A DNA stretch of 53,410 nt from Clostridium sp. (GTDB lineage: Bacteria > Bacteroidota > Bacteroidia > Bacteroidales > Muribaculaceae), in the NCBI GenBank assembly GCA_023666615.1, contig JAMPBQ010000009.1, forward strand, positions 1 to 53,410. The letters are read 5' to 3'. A model generated the notes under the pieces. The model saw only the letters and a list, made by a program, of their open reading frames with translations. It searched no databases and was not told where the DNA came from. Both the position numbers and the translations under genes were made by a program. Below, one piece after another: positions 35,405 to 42,115 of the stretch (the stretch's first letter is position 1; each line of letters opens with the position of its first letter).

Positions 35405-35470
35405 TCTTGGATTATTCCTTGATCATTCTTTGATTGTTCTTTGATTGTTCTTGGATTATTCTTTGACTTG
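35405..35470. repeat. 11-bp phased tandem array upstream of an ECF sigma gene
   Basis: Six consecutive 11-bp units: TCTTGGATTAT, TCCTTGATCAT, TCTTTGATTGT, TCTTTGATTGT, TCTTGGATTAT, TCTTTGACTTG. The array ends 54 bp before the sigma-factor ATG. A second small period of 7 bp (CTCAATG TTTTAGA TTCAATG TTTTAAA CTAAATG, 35493-35527) runs into the start codon. With the heptamer array and terminator, this fills the 359-bp gap 35166-35524, where there is no gene. Confidence 0.88.
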
Positions 35471-35524
35471 TTTCTTTTATCCGATTCTTGGACTCAATGT
35501 TTTAGATTCAATGTTTTAAACTAA

Positions 35525-36013
35525 ATGCAATTCACTGTTGACGAATACGAAATCATATTTCGACGATGCCATCCCCACGCTTTGGGACTAGCCTACTCAC
35601 TGTTGGGCGACGGCGATGAAGCGCGCGACATCGCACAGCAAGCGTTCGTGAACATGTGGGAGAGCAAGGTGAGAATCGAAAACCCGGACGCATTTGCGTT
35701 GCGGTCAGTGAGAAACCTCTGCATTTCGCGCTTGGAGCAAATGAAGGCAAAGGACAGGATAAGGCAGCAATACGCCATCCTCGCCAAGGAGGAAGACCCA
35801 GAGCCGGATTCACAGCTCGAAAACCTGCGCAAGGCTATGGATCGACTGCTTTCAGAGAGAGAAAAGCAAGCAGTGGATGAAATCTTTGACAAAGGCAGCT
35901 CCTACAAAGAAGCGGCCGCGAACCTAAGCCTCTCCACTTCAGCGATAAACAAATACATCTGCAGCGCGCTGAAGACGCTGCGCACTCACTTCAAGACAAA
36001 AAAGGACAAATGA
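35525..36013 (+). CDS. ECF-type sigma factor (Bacteroidales group)
   Basis: The protein has 162 residues. Region 2 is YEIIFRRCHPHALGLAYSLLGDGDEARDIAQQAFVNMWE in pieces (positions about 8-46). Region 4 is YKEAAANLSLSTSAINKYICSALKTLR, a helix-turn-helix with SINK-like SAINKYI. This matches the small sigma-70-family factors that Bacteroidales pair with membrane anti-sigma proteins. The next gene begins inside this stop codon (ATGA at 36010) and encodes a single-TM protein that could be its regulator. The 11-bp array upstream is a plausible regulatory region. Confidence 0.93.
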   Translation: MQFTVDEYEIIFRRCHPHALGLAYSLLGDGDEARDIAQQAFVNMWESKVRIENPDAFALRSVRNLCISRLEQMKAKDRIRQQYAILAKEEDPEPDSQLENLRKAMDRLLSEREKQAVDEIFDKGSSYKEAAANLSLSTSAINKYICSALKTLRTHFKTKKDK

Positions 36014-36705
36014 CACAGCCCGAACGAGACAAAATCATAGAAAAGATGCTCACAAAGCCTTCGGCGCTAAGCGACGCCGAAATAGAACGCATTCTGGCCG
36101 ACGACGAGCTATGCCAGCTCTATGACGCCGCCATGCAGGCCAAGGCCGCTATTTCCCTGAAGGACTACGACGCGGACGCCGAATGGGCTGCATTCGTGCC
36201 CAAGCTCAAGAAAAAGCCACGCTTTGCTTTCGCAGGATGGAGCGCGGCGGCCGCGGTCGCAGCTTTGCTGATTGCGGGAATATCTTTTTTGAAAACTTCT
36301 GACAACAAGGAGTCCACGATGACCTTGATTGCGAAAACTGATACGCTTTACATCAACCAAGGGGTGACCGAGGCTGAAATTAAAGATTCTGTTGAGCCAG
36401 AATTGCTTGCGCAGGCCGAAGCTAAGCTGCCGGAAGCGCCGAAGATAAGCAACAAAAAGAAAACAACATCGCCGCCGAACATCCCCACACCGCCCCTTAA
36501 CAACCCTACATTGCAACAGCCCGCGGAAATAGACCTGCAGGAGGCGTACATAATAGAGCAAGCGAGGATAGAGAACGAATTGGCGACGCTAAGGGCACAG
36601 GCGTACATCGCTCAATCTTACGCCGAATTTTATTCAAATCCAAAATATATCCTTGATGATGAGCTTACGCTATCAGACAAGCTTACTTTTTTAACCGCAC
36701 AATAA
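36010..36705 (+). CDS. Single-TM protein, possible anti-sigma factor
   Basis: The protein has 231 residues. About 75 cytoplasmic residues with charged helices (DAEWAAFVPKLKKKPRF) precede one TM segment (AAAAVAALLIAGISFL, about 79-94), and a periplasmic part rich in Lys, Pro, Glu and Ala follows (KKTTSPPNIPTPPLNNP). No FecR domain is visible, so it is not a typical FecR-type anti-sigma factor. Its position, overlapping the ECF sigma gene by four bases, with topology N-in, single TM, suggests an anti-sigma function. This is inference from context. Confidence 0.65.
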   Translation: MTQPERDKIIEKMLTKPSALSDAEIERILADDELCQLYDAAMQAKAAISLKDYDADAEWAAFVPKLKKKPRFAFAGWSAAAAVAALLIAGISFLKTSDNKESTMTLIAKTDTLYINQGVTEAEIKDSVEPELLAQAEAKLPEAPKISNKKKTTSPPNIPTPPLNNPTLQQPAEIDLQEAYIIEQARIENELATLRAQAYIAQSYAEFYSNPKYILDDELTLSDKLTFLTAQ

Positions 36706-36730
36706 ACAACACGATAAAAATTAATGATTT

Positions 36731-37546
36731 ATGAGAAATTTTATCCTAACAATCCTTGGCTTGGCCTTAATGGCTCCAGCAACGGCCCTGGGGCAGGCCA
36801 ATGTAAAAAAGGCGTTTGAAAAGCTAATCGAAAACAAGCATGCCACAGTGACTGAGACCCACGAGCTGGAAAAAGACCCGCAGACAGGCGAACAGCTGAC
36901 AATGGCAGATGTTTACGACTTCACCATTCCATCCACAGAAATGACCCTTATCACAAACATCGAAAAGGCGTTCAAGCAAGATTCAGAAAAGGCATACGGC
37001 TACTACAGCGGCTCCAATGCAAAAGAAGGCGCGGTGGAGGTATCGTCAGGCAGGAACAAAAGCACAAACATCATTCCCTATGATAAGTCGACCTACACAT
37101 ACGCTGTATTCCTTGACCCCACAAAGCCAGAAAACAATTATAGATACGCATATTGCCTGAGCTATTGCAAGACAGGGGATAACCTCAATGAAATCAAGGG
37201 AAGGCTGACAATCACCTACTCCACTACCCTGCAATATCGACAGTCGCAGGCCGAAAACAACCAATGGCACGCCACCATGATTGTTGAGCGAAATTGGATT
37301 GAAAAATTCTTTGACCGCGTCGGCTCCATAGAGTTCCTACTGGACAATGGCGCTCAAGTGATACAATTGCAGCCGACTATAGCCGCCCTGTACAAACTGA
37401 GCGGGGAATGCCCATCGGACCTGAGCAAACAAGACCGCGAAATGGCATTAAGCATAATCTCGGATTTATTAAAAAATCCGGACTTGCAGCACGCTACGCT
37501 CCAAAGACTTCTTCAGACATCATTCGACAATATAAACAAACAATAA
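36731..37546 (+). CDS. Secreted protein of unknown function in an ECF operon
   Basis: The protein has 271 residues with a signal peptide (MRNFILTILGLALMAPATALGQA; cleavage about residue 21-22). The mature part has a helical start (NVKKAFEKLIENKHATVTETHELEKDP in pieces) and then a mixed domain. It resembles the DUF5024-type proteins that follow ECF sigma and anti-sigma genes in Bacteroidales, but I am not certain of that family. It starts 25 bp after the anti-sigma-like gene, so it is probably co-regulated with it and a likely output of the sigma factor. Confidence 0.72.
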   Translation: MRNFILTILGLALMAPATALGQANVKKAFEKLIENKHATVTETHELEKDPQTGEQLTMADVYDFTIPSTEMTLITNIEKAFKQDSEKAYGYYSGSNAKEGAVEVSSGRNKSTNIIPYDKSTYTYAVFLDPTKPENNYRYAYCLSYCKTGDNLNEIKGRLTITYSTTLQYRQSQAENNQWHATMIVERNWIEKFFDRVGSIEFLLDNGAQVIQLQPTIAALYKLSGECPSDLSKQDREMALSIISDLLKNPDLQHATLQRLLQTSFDNINKQ

Positions 37547-37738
37547 CAAGATTCATCACATGAAGCGTTTATCCCTCATAACCAATATCATACCTATGTA
37601 CTCTGTGGACTAAAGCAAGGACCATCCAGGACACAGCGCTGTTGGAGTGCGACTTGACGGCCATTGGCGGGGCGGCATATCCGTGGTTAACAATGGAGAG
37701 GCGGCTCCGCAGTGGTTTTGAGTTGACGGGGGTGAGGA
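37547..37738. other. Intergenic, possible gene remnant
   Basis: This is part of the 411-bp gap before the DUF3791 gene. A start-like ORF at 37561 gives only 17 codons (MKRLSLITNII...) before a stop. Downstream, another frame runs without stops to about 37749 (KARTIQDTALLECDLTAIG and onwards) but I recognise nothing. No RNA gene seen. Confidence 0.45.
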
Positions 37739-37845
37739 TTTTTTCAAGATAACGTTATTGATTTGGGAATTATTCTTATCTTTGCAGTGTGGTCATGGAT
37801 TTTTGGCCTTGGCTGGTGGTTGACATGCCGAAGGCATATCCCTAC
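37739..37845 (+). repeat. 107-bp direct repeat, left copy
   Basis: This 107-bp sequence is repeated at 38915-39021 with five mismatches. It contains a -7-like TATCTTTG (37777-37784) and the hairpin ATGCC-GAA-GGCAT (37825-37837). The same short hairpin occurs again alone at 37879-37891. Confidence 0.95.
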
Positions 37846-37965
37846 TATGGGCGCGGTCAGAATTGGGCACGGGGCTACATGCCGAAGGCATGTCCCTACG
37901 GGTTTGACGAAAGACTGGACAAGATAGTGATGACAATAGAAAAATTTGATAGGATATATGACTAA
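37795..37965 (+). CDS. Small ORF leading into DUF3791, coding status uncertain
   Basis: A 56-codon ORF starts 11 bp after the -7-like element of the repeat and ends at TAA 37963-37965, overlapping the DUF3791 start as ATGACTAA. The product begins MDFWPWLVVDMPKAYPY. Its second half (DERLDKIVMTIEKFDRIYD) looks more protein-like. The overlap resembles those of the next two gene pairs (7-8 nt), which hints at translational coupling, but the first half is repeat DNA and the ORF may be chance. Confidence 0.3.
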   Translation: MDFWPWLVVDMPKAYPYYGRGQNWARGYMPKACPYGFDERLDKIVMTIEKFDRIYD

Positions 37966-38176
37966 GAATCAGATAGATTATGTGACATGCGTTATTGGCG
38001 CGCTGGCTCTTATGACGGGGAAATCATGTTCATGGATATATCATAGACTTAACGCCGCGGGGTTGATTAAAGATTATTTGGCAGCGGCATATGATGTGCT
38101 CCACACCTTCAGCCTTGAATATGTGGCAGAAGAAGTCATTAGCCTCATGAAAAAGAGAGGATACGCTCTATGTTAG
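37958..38176 (+). CDS. DUF3791 family protein (first copy)
   Basis: The protein has 72 residues from the ATG at 37958. It reads MTKNQIDYVTCVIGALALM, then SWIYHRLNAAGLIKDYLAAAYDVLHT, then VAEEVISLMKKRGYALC, the pattern of the small helical DUF3791 proteins found beside DUF3990 genes. They are thought to be the antitoxin or partner of the DUF3990 product; that is inference. The stop overlaps the DUF3990 start by seven bases (ATGTTAG), so translation is coupled. Confidence 0.82.
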   Translation: MTKNQIDYVTCVIGALALMTGKSCSWIYHRLNAAGLIKDYLAAAYDVLHTFSLEYVAEEVISLMKKRGYALC

Positions 38177-38649
38177 TATATCACACTTCAGACCAATGTT
38201 TTGAGACTCCGGATGTAGAACATTCACGCAACGCTCTTGACTTTGGAAAAGGATTCTATGCGACTAGGCTTAAGGAACAGGCTGTTAGTTACGCAGACAG
38301 ATTTTTAAAGGTAGGCGTCAATGCCTATCTCCATGTTTTTGAGTTTACGCCTGACCCCAATTTGAGGGTGAAAACCTTTGATTCGTACAATGAGGAATGG
38401 CTTGACTTTGTATGCAACTGTCGGAAAGGAAATGATGCGTATAAACAATATGATCTCATAGAAGGAGGCGTGGCCAACGATAAAGTTTACCGGACAGTAG
38501 ACCTTTACATGGCCGGGATATACAACAAAGAACAGGCATTGGATAAGCTTATGTATGAGATGCCCAACCACCAGTTGTGGTTTATCACACAGGAGGCGAT
38601 AGACAAATGCCTGAAATTCATTGAACACAATGTCATTGAACATGGATAA
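38170..38649 (+). CDS. DUF3990 family protein, ADP-ribosyltransferase-like
   Basis: The protein has 159 residues. MLVYHTSD, then LDFGKGFYATRLKEQAVSYADRF (in pieces, about 24-46), then ELWFITQEAIDKCLKFIE-like text near the end matches the DUF3990 pattern (YHGS ... DFGkGFYlT ... A..wA ... F.T..al..L.fi). The layout resembles ADP-ribosyltransferase folds (first-strand His5, GFYAT), so it is a candidate toxin that modifies a cellular target. The biochemical role is not established to my knowledge. It lies between two DUF3791 genes with overlaps on both sides (7 and 8 nt), so the three are one translationally coupled cassette. Confidence 0.85.
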   Translation: MLVYHTSDQCFETPDVEHSRNALDFGKGFYATRLKEQAVSYADRFLKVGVNAYLHVFEFTPDPNLRVKTFDSYNEEWLDFVCNCRKGNDAYKQYDLIEGGVANDKVYRTVDLYMAGIYNKEQALDKLMYEMPNHQLWFITQEAIDKCLKFIEHNVIEHG

Positions 38650-38872
38650 AGCCACTCGCATATTAAGGGACATGAAATATTCCCGCATCATTGACATAAT
38701 AGCGGAGAAGCAGCAGATTCCGCTTGAAGAGGCTATGGATATGCTGTATTCATCCCCTTTGTTTGAAATTATCGATGACGGGACTGCCGACCTCATCTGT
38801 CGCAGCGACATTTACCTTGCCGACGAAATTATCCGCATGGCATTGCCTTCATCTGCAAAAATGGAATATTGA
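38642..38872 (+). CDS. DUF3791 family protein (second copy)
   Basis: The ATG at 38642 overlaps the DUF3990 stop as ATGGATAA and gives 76 residues (MDKATRILRDMKYSRIIDI). TTG at 38621 or ATG at 38630 would be slightly longer. AEKQQIPLEEAMDMLYSSPLFEIIDDG and YLADEI are the same family pattern as the first copy, though sequence identity between the two is low. It is a plausible second partner of the DUF3990 protein. The right copy of the 107-bp repeat starts 42 bp after its stop. Confidence 0.82.
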   Translation: MDKATRILRDMKYSRIIDIIAEKQQIPLEEAMDMLYSSPLFEIIDDGTADLICRSDIYLADEIIRMALPSSAKMEY

Positions 38873-38914
38873 CACTTAACTTGTACTTGAATTAAGATTG
38901 TTTAAAGTCTATCG

Positions 38915-39021
38915 TTTTTTCAAGATAACGTTATTGATTTGGGAATTATTCTTATCTTTGCAGTGCGGTCATGGATTTTTGGCCTTGGCTGGTTGTTGAG
39001 ATGCCGAAGGCATGCCCCTAC
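38915..39021 (+). repeat. 107-bp direct repeat, right copy
   Basis: The counterpart of 37739-37845 with five mismatches, 1176 bp away. Its -7-like TATCTTTG lies at 38953-38960 and its hairpin at 39001-39013. It could provide the promoter for the aminopeptidase gene, whose ATG is 69 bp past the repeat. Confidence 0.95.
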
Positions 39022-39089
39022 ATTGGTTGGATAGTCCGCACGTGGAGGTTGGGAGGTTTTTTATTTTTTGGATTTTAAATTTTATTGAG

Positions 39090-40874
39090 ATGAAAGAAGA
39101 GATTAGGGAGCGGCTTGAGGAGCTGCGCGCAGAGATGAAGGCGGCGTCGGTTGATGCGACGATAATTCCACAGACGGATCCGCACCAGAGCGAGTACATA
39201 GCCAGCCATTGGCAGGTGAGAAGATACTTGAGCGGATTTACGGGATCGGCCGGAACGCTTGTCGTTACAGGCGACAAGGCGCTTCTTTGGACAGACTCGC
39301 GCTATTTCCTTCAGGCGGCCGATGAGCTGGCCGGCACGGATATCGAGCTGATGAAGGATGGTCTGCCCGGGACACCGTCCATTCAAGAATATCTGATTGA
39401 GACGCTTCCGTCAGGATCGACTGTTGGCATTGACGGGATGCTCTTTTCGGCCTCGGCGGCCGGGGCTATGGCCAAGGCATTCGGCAAGCATGGGCTGAAA
39501 CTTGACGCCGGCTTTGACGCAGTGGACAAGATTTGGCCCTCGCGCCCGGCTCTGCCCAAGCACCCCATAATCATCCACGAAGAGAAATACGCGGGGCTGA
39601 GCGCCAAGGACAAAATAGCGGATATGCTGGCGTCGGCCAAGAAGCAGCAGGCTGATTCGGCATTCATTTCGCCGCTTGACGAGATAGCCTGGGCGCTCAA
39701 CATCCGCAGCCGCGACGTGAAATACAATCCTGTGGCAACGGCATATCTGTACATATCAGCTGACAAGAACGTGCTCTTCACTGACCCGGACAAGGTGAAC
39801 GCCGAGGTGGCAGAATACCTAAAAGGCCAAGGCGTGGAGACGATGCCATACGACAGCGTAAAGGCATTTATCGAAGGGCTTGGCGACGAGAAGGCGCTAA
39901 TTGAAGAGGCAAAGACCTCGGCCACCGTGGCGAGCTGGCTTGGCGACAAGGCCGTAAAGGGCGAATCGCTGGCGGCGCTGCCAAAGGCCATAAAGAACGA
40001 GACCCAGCTGAAGGGCATCCGCAACGCCATGGTGCGCGACGGCGTGGCCCTGGTGAAATCGCTGATGCAAATTGAAAAGACGATGGCAGAGGGCAAACCC
40101 CTGACCGAGCTTGACGTAGACAGAATCCTACGGGAAAACCGCAGCCAACAGGTGCTCTACTTCGATGAGAGCTTCGGAACAATAGCCGGGTATGGCCCCC
40201 ACGGCGCAATAGTGCATTACGAGCCGGATGAAGAGAGCAACTCCACAATCGAGCCCCACGGCCTTCTTTTGATAGATTCAGGCGCCCAGTACCTTGACGG
40301 CACCACCGACATCACCCGCACCATAGCCATGGGAGAGCCCACGCAGATGGAGAAGCATGACTTCACCCTTGTGGCGAAAGGGCACATAGCGCTTGGATCG
40401 GCAGTGTTCCCTGCAGGGACAGTGGGCATGCAGCTGGATGGCCTGGCGCGCCAATTCCTTTGGAAAGAGGGGCTGAGCTACCTGCACGGCACGGGACACG
40501 GGGTAGGGCATTTCCTGAACGTGCATGAAGGGCCGCAGTCGATCCGCATGAACTACATTCCGACGCCGCTTGTACCCGGCATGGTGACGTCGAACGAGCC
40601 GGGGCTTTACCGCGAAGGGATACACGGGATACGCTGCGAAAACCTGGTGCTGACCGTGCCGGCGATGGAGACAGAGTTCGGCAAGTTCTATAAGTTTGAG
40701 AATTTGACTCTTTTCCCGTTTGACTTGAGGCTCTTTGAGACTGAGATCATGACGGATGAGGAGATCGCCTGGGTGAACGATTACCATAGGACTGTGAGGG
40801 AGCAGCTGACGCCGCACCTTATGCCAGAAGAGGCGGCATGGCTGGCGGAAAAGACGGCAACCTTAACAAGATAA
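39090..40874 (+). CDS. Xaa-Pro aminopeptidase (M24B)
   Basis: The ATG at 39090 gives 594 residues with MKEEIRERLEELRAEMK at the start. The frame is open upstream, but that would add 26 residues from the repeat. This is the long three-domain form, with two creatinase-like N-terminal domains and the pita-bread catalytic domain. Metal ligands are in LIDSGAQYLDGTTDITRTI (two Asp), HGTGHGVGHFLNVHEGP (His), and EPGLYREG / IRCENLV (two Glu). The enzyme removes the residue before proline at the N terminus of peptides. It stands between the DUF3990 cassette and asnA. Confidence 0.95.
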   Translation: MKEEIRERLEELRAEMKAASVDATIIPQTDPHQSEYIASHWQVRRYLSGFTGSAGTLVVTGDKALLWTDSRYFLQAADELAGTDIELMKDGLPGTPSIQEYLIETLPSGSTVGIDGMLFSASAAGAMAKAFGKHGLKLDAGFDAVDKIWPSRPALPKHPIIIHEEKYAGLSAKDKIADMLASAKKQQADSAFISPLDEIAWALNIRSRDVKYNPVATAYLYISADKNVLFTDPDKVNAEVAEYLKGQGVETMPYDSVKAFIEGLGDEKALIEEAKTSATVASWLGDKAVKGESLAALPKAIKNETQLKGIRNAMVRDGVALVKSLMQIEKTMAEGKPLTELDVDRILRENRSQQVLYFDESFGTIAGYGPHGAIVHYEPDEESNSTIEPHGLLLIDSGAQYLDGTTDITRTIAMGEPTQMEKHDFTLVAKGHIALGSAVFPAGTVGMQLDGLARQFLWKEGLSYLHGTGHGVGHFLNVHEGPQSIRMNYIPTPLVPGMVTSNEPGLYREGIHGIRCENLVLTVPAMETEFGKFYKFENLTLFPFDLRLFETEIMTDEEIAWVNDYHRTVREQLTPHLMPEEAAWLAEKTATLTR

Positions 40875-40900
40875 AGATTACCCCGGATTGATTTGTGGGG

Positions 40901-40998
40901 AAGTTTACCACGGATTTTTGTTTCACGGAAAGGTTTACCACGGATTTCACGGTTTTTTGTTTCACGGAAAGGTTTACCACGGATTTCACGGATTTTTA
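40901..40998. repeat. 39-bp tandem repeat of the CCACGGATTTCACGG family
   Basis: A partial unit (40901-40919) is followed by units at 40920-40958 and 40959-40996. Each contains TTTCACGG and TTTACCACGGATTTCACGG. The repeat happens to be open in the frame of asnA and would extend that protein by 45 residues of a repeated HGKVYHGFHGF type if a start at 40888 were used. Confidence 0.9.
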
Positions 40999-41022
40999 GT
41001 TTTAGCTTTTAGAATTGACGGC

Positions 41023-42069
41023 ATGGCATTCAAGATACCAAAGAGATATAGGCAGAAGATCACTCCCGACACGACGGAGTTCATCATAAAGGAGATCAAG
41101 GATTCATTCCAGAAGGAATTGTCGGAGGCCTTGAACTTGAGGCGCGTCACGGCGCCACTGTTCGTACTGAGCGACACGGGCATCAACGACAACCTGACGG
41201 GCAAAGAAACGCCTGTGACCTTTGCCATATCGGCACTTGGGGACAAAAAGGCAGAGGTGGTGCATTCGCTGGCCAAATGGAAGCGGTCAAAGCTGGCGGC
41301 CTACGGCATCCCAGCCGGCTACGGGCTCTACACAGACATGAACGCCATCCGCGCCTTTGAAGAGCTGGACAATACGCATTCGCTATACGTAGACCAGTGG
41401 GACTGGGAGATGACCATAAGCGAAGGCGACCGCACCACCGACTTTCTGAAGCAGACCGTGGAGAAGATATTCAGGGCCGTGAAAAACGCCGAGCGAGAGA
41501 TATTCAAGAAATATCCGCACATCACGCCCACGCTGCCAGAGAGCGTGACCTTCGTAAACTCGCAAGACCTGATTGACATTTGCGGCGAAGAATCGACGCC
41601 CAAAGAGCGGGAACACTACGCGGCAAAGAAATACGGGGCAGTCTTCATCATCGGCATAGGCGACAAGCTCTCTGACGGAAGGAGGCACGACGACAGATCG
41701 CCCGACTATGACGACTGGACGACGCCAAGGCAAGAGAACGGCAGCGAATACACGGGCCTGAACGGCGACCTGATACTCTGGAACACCGTGCTTGAAGAGC
41801 CGTTTGAGCTATCGTCGATGGGCATACGCGTAGACAAAGAGGCGTTGCTACGACAACTTGAGATATGCGGATGCGAGGACAGGCTGGAGCTGCCGTTCCA
41901 CAAGAGCCTCCTCAACGGTGAACTGCCCCTGAGCATAGGCGGAGGCATCGGACAGAGCCGCCTATGCATGTTCCTTCTGCAAAAGGCGCACATCGGCGAA
42001 GTGCAGTCATCAATCTGGCCAGAGGAGCAAATCGAAGAATGCAAAAAGGCGGGAATCACCTTATTGTAA
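41023..42069 (+). CDS. asnA: Aspartate-ammonia ligase (AsnA-type asparagine synthetase)
   Basis: The ATG at 41023 gives 348 residues beginning MAFKIPKRYRQKITPDTTEF, aligned with the family. AsnA makes asparagine from aspartate, ammonia and ATP by a class II aminoacyl-tRNA-synthetase-like fold. Motifs seen are LNLRRVTAPLFVLSDTGINDNL, LAKWKRSKLAAYG, LYVDQWDWE and the C-terminal GGGIGQSRLCMFLL (motif 3 Arg). The enzyme is slightly longer than the E. coli protein (330). It is 47 bp ahead of uvrB. Confidence 0.96.
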   Translation: MAFKIPKRYRQKITPDTTEFIIKEIKDSFQKELSEALNLRRVTAPLFVLSDTGINDNLTGKETPVTFAISALGDKKAEVVHSLAKWKRSKLAAYGIPAGYGLYTDMNAIRAFEELDNTHSLYVDQWDWEMTISEGDRTTDFLKQTVEKIFRAVKNAEREIFKKYPHITPTLPESVTFVNSQDLIDICGEESTPKEREHYAAKKYGAVFIIGIGDKLSDGRRHDDRSPDYDDWTTPRQENGSEYTGLNGDLILWNTVLEEPFELSSMGIRVDKEALLRQLEICGCEDRLELPFHKSLLNGELPLSIGGGIGQSRLCMFLLQKAHIGEVQSSIWPEEQIEECKKAGITLL

Positions 42070-42115
42070 AAAACTACATTGCAACAAACCACCACGACAC
42101 ACAGGCAAAGGCAAG

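Noticed and set aside
40888-41022. N-terminal extension of asnA from a start at 40888
   Set aside because: The added 45 residues come wholly from a 39-bp DNA repeat and the family alignment starts at the ATG at 41023.
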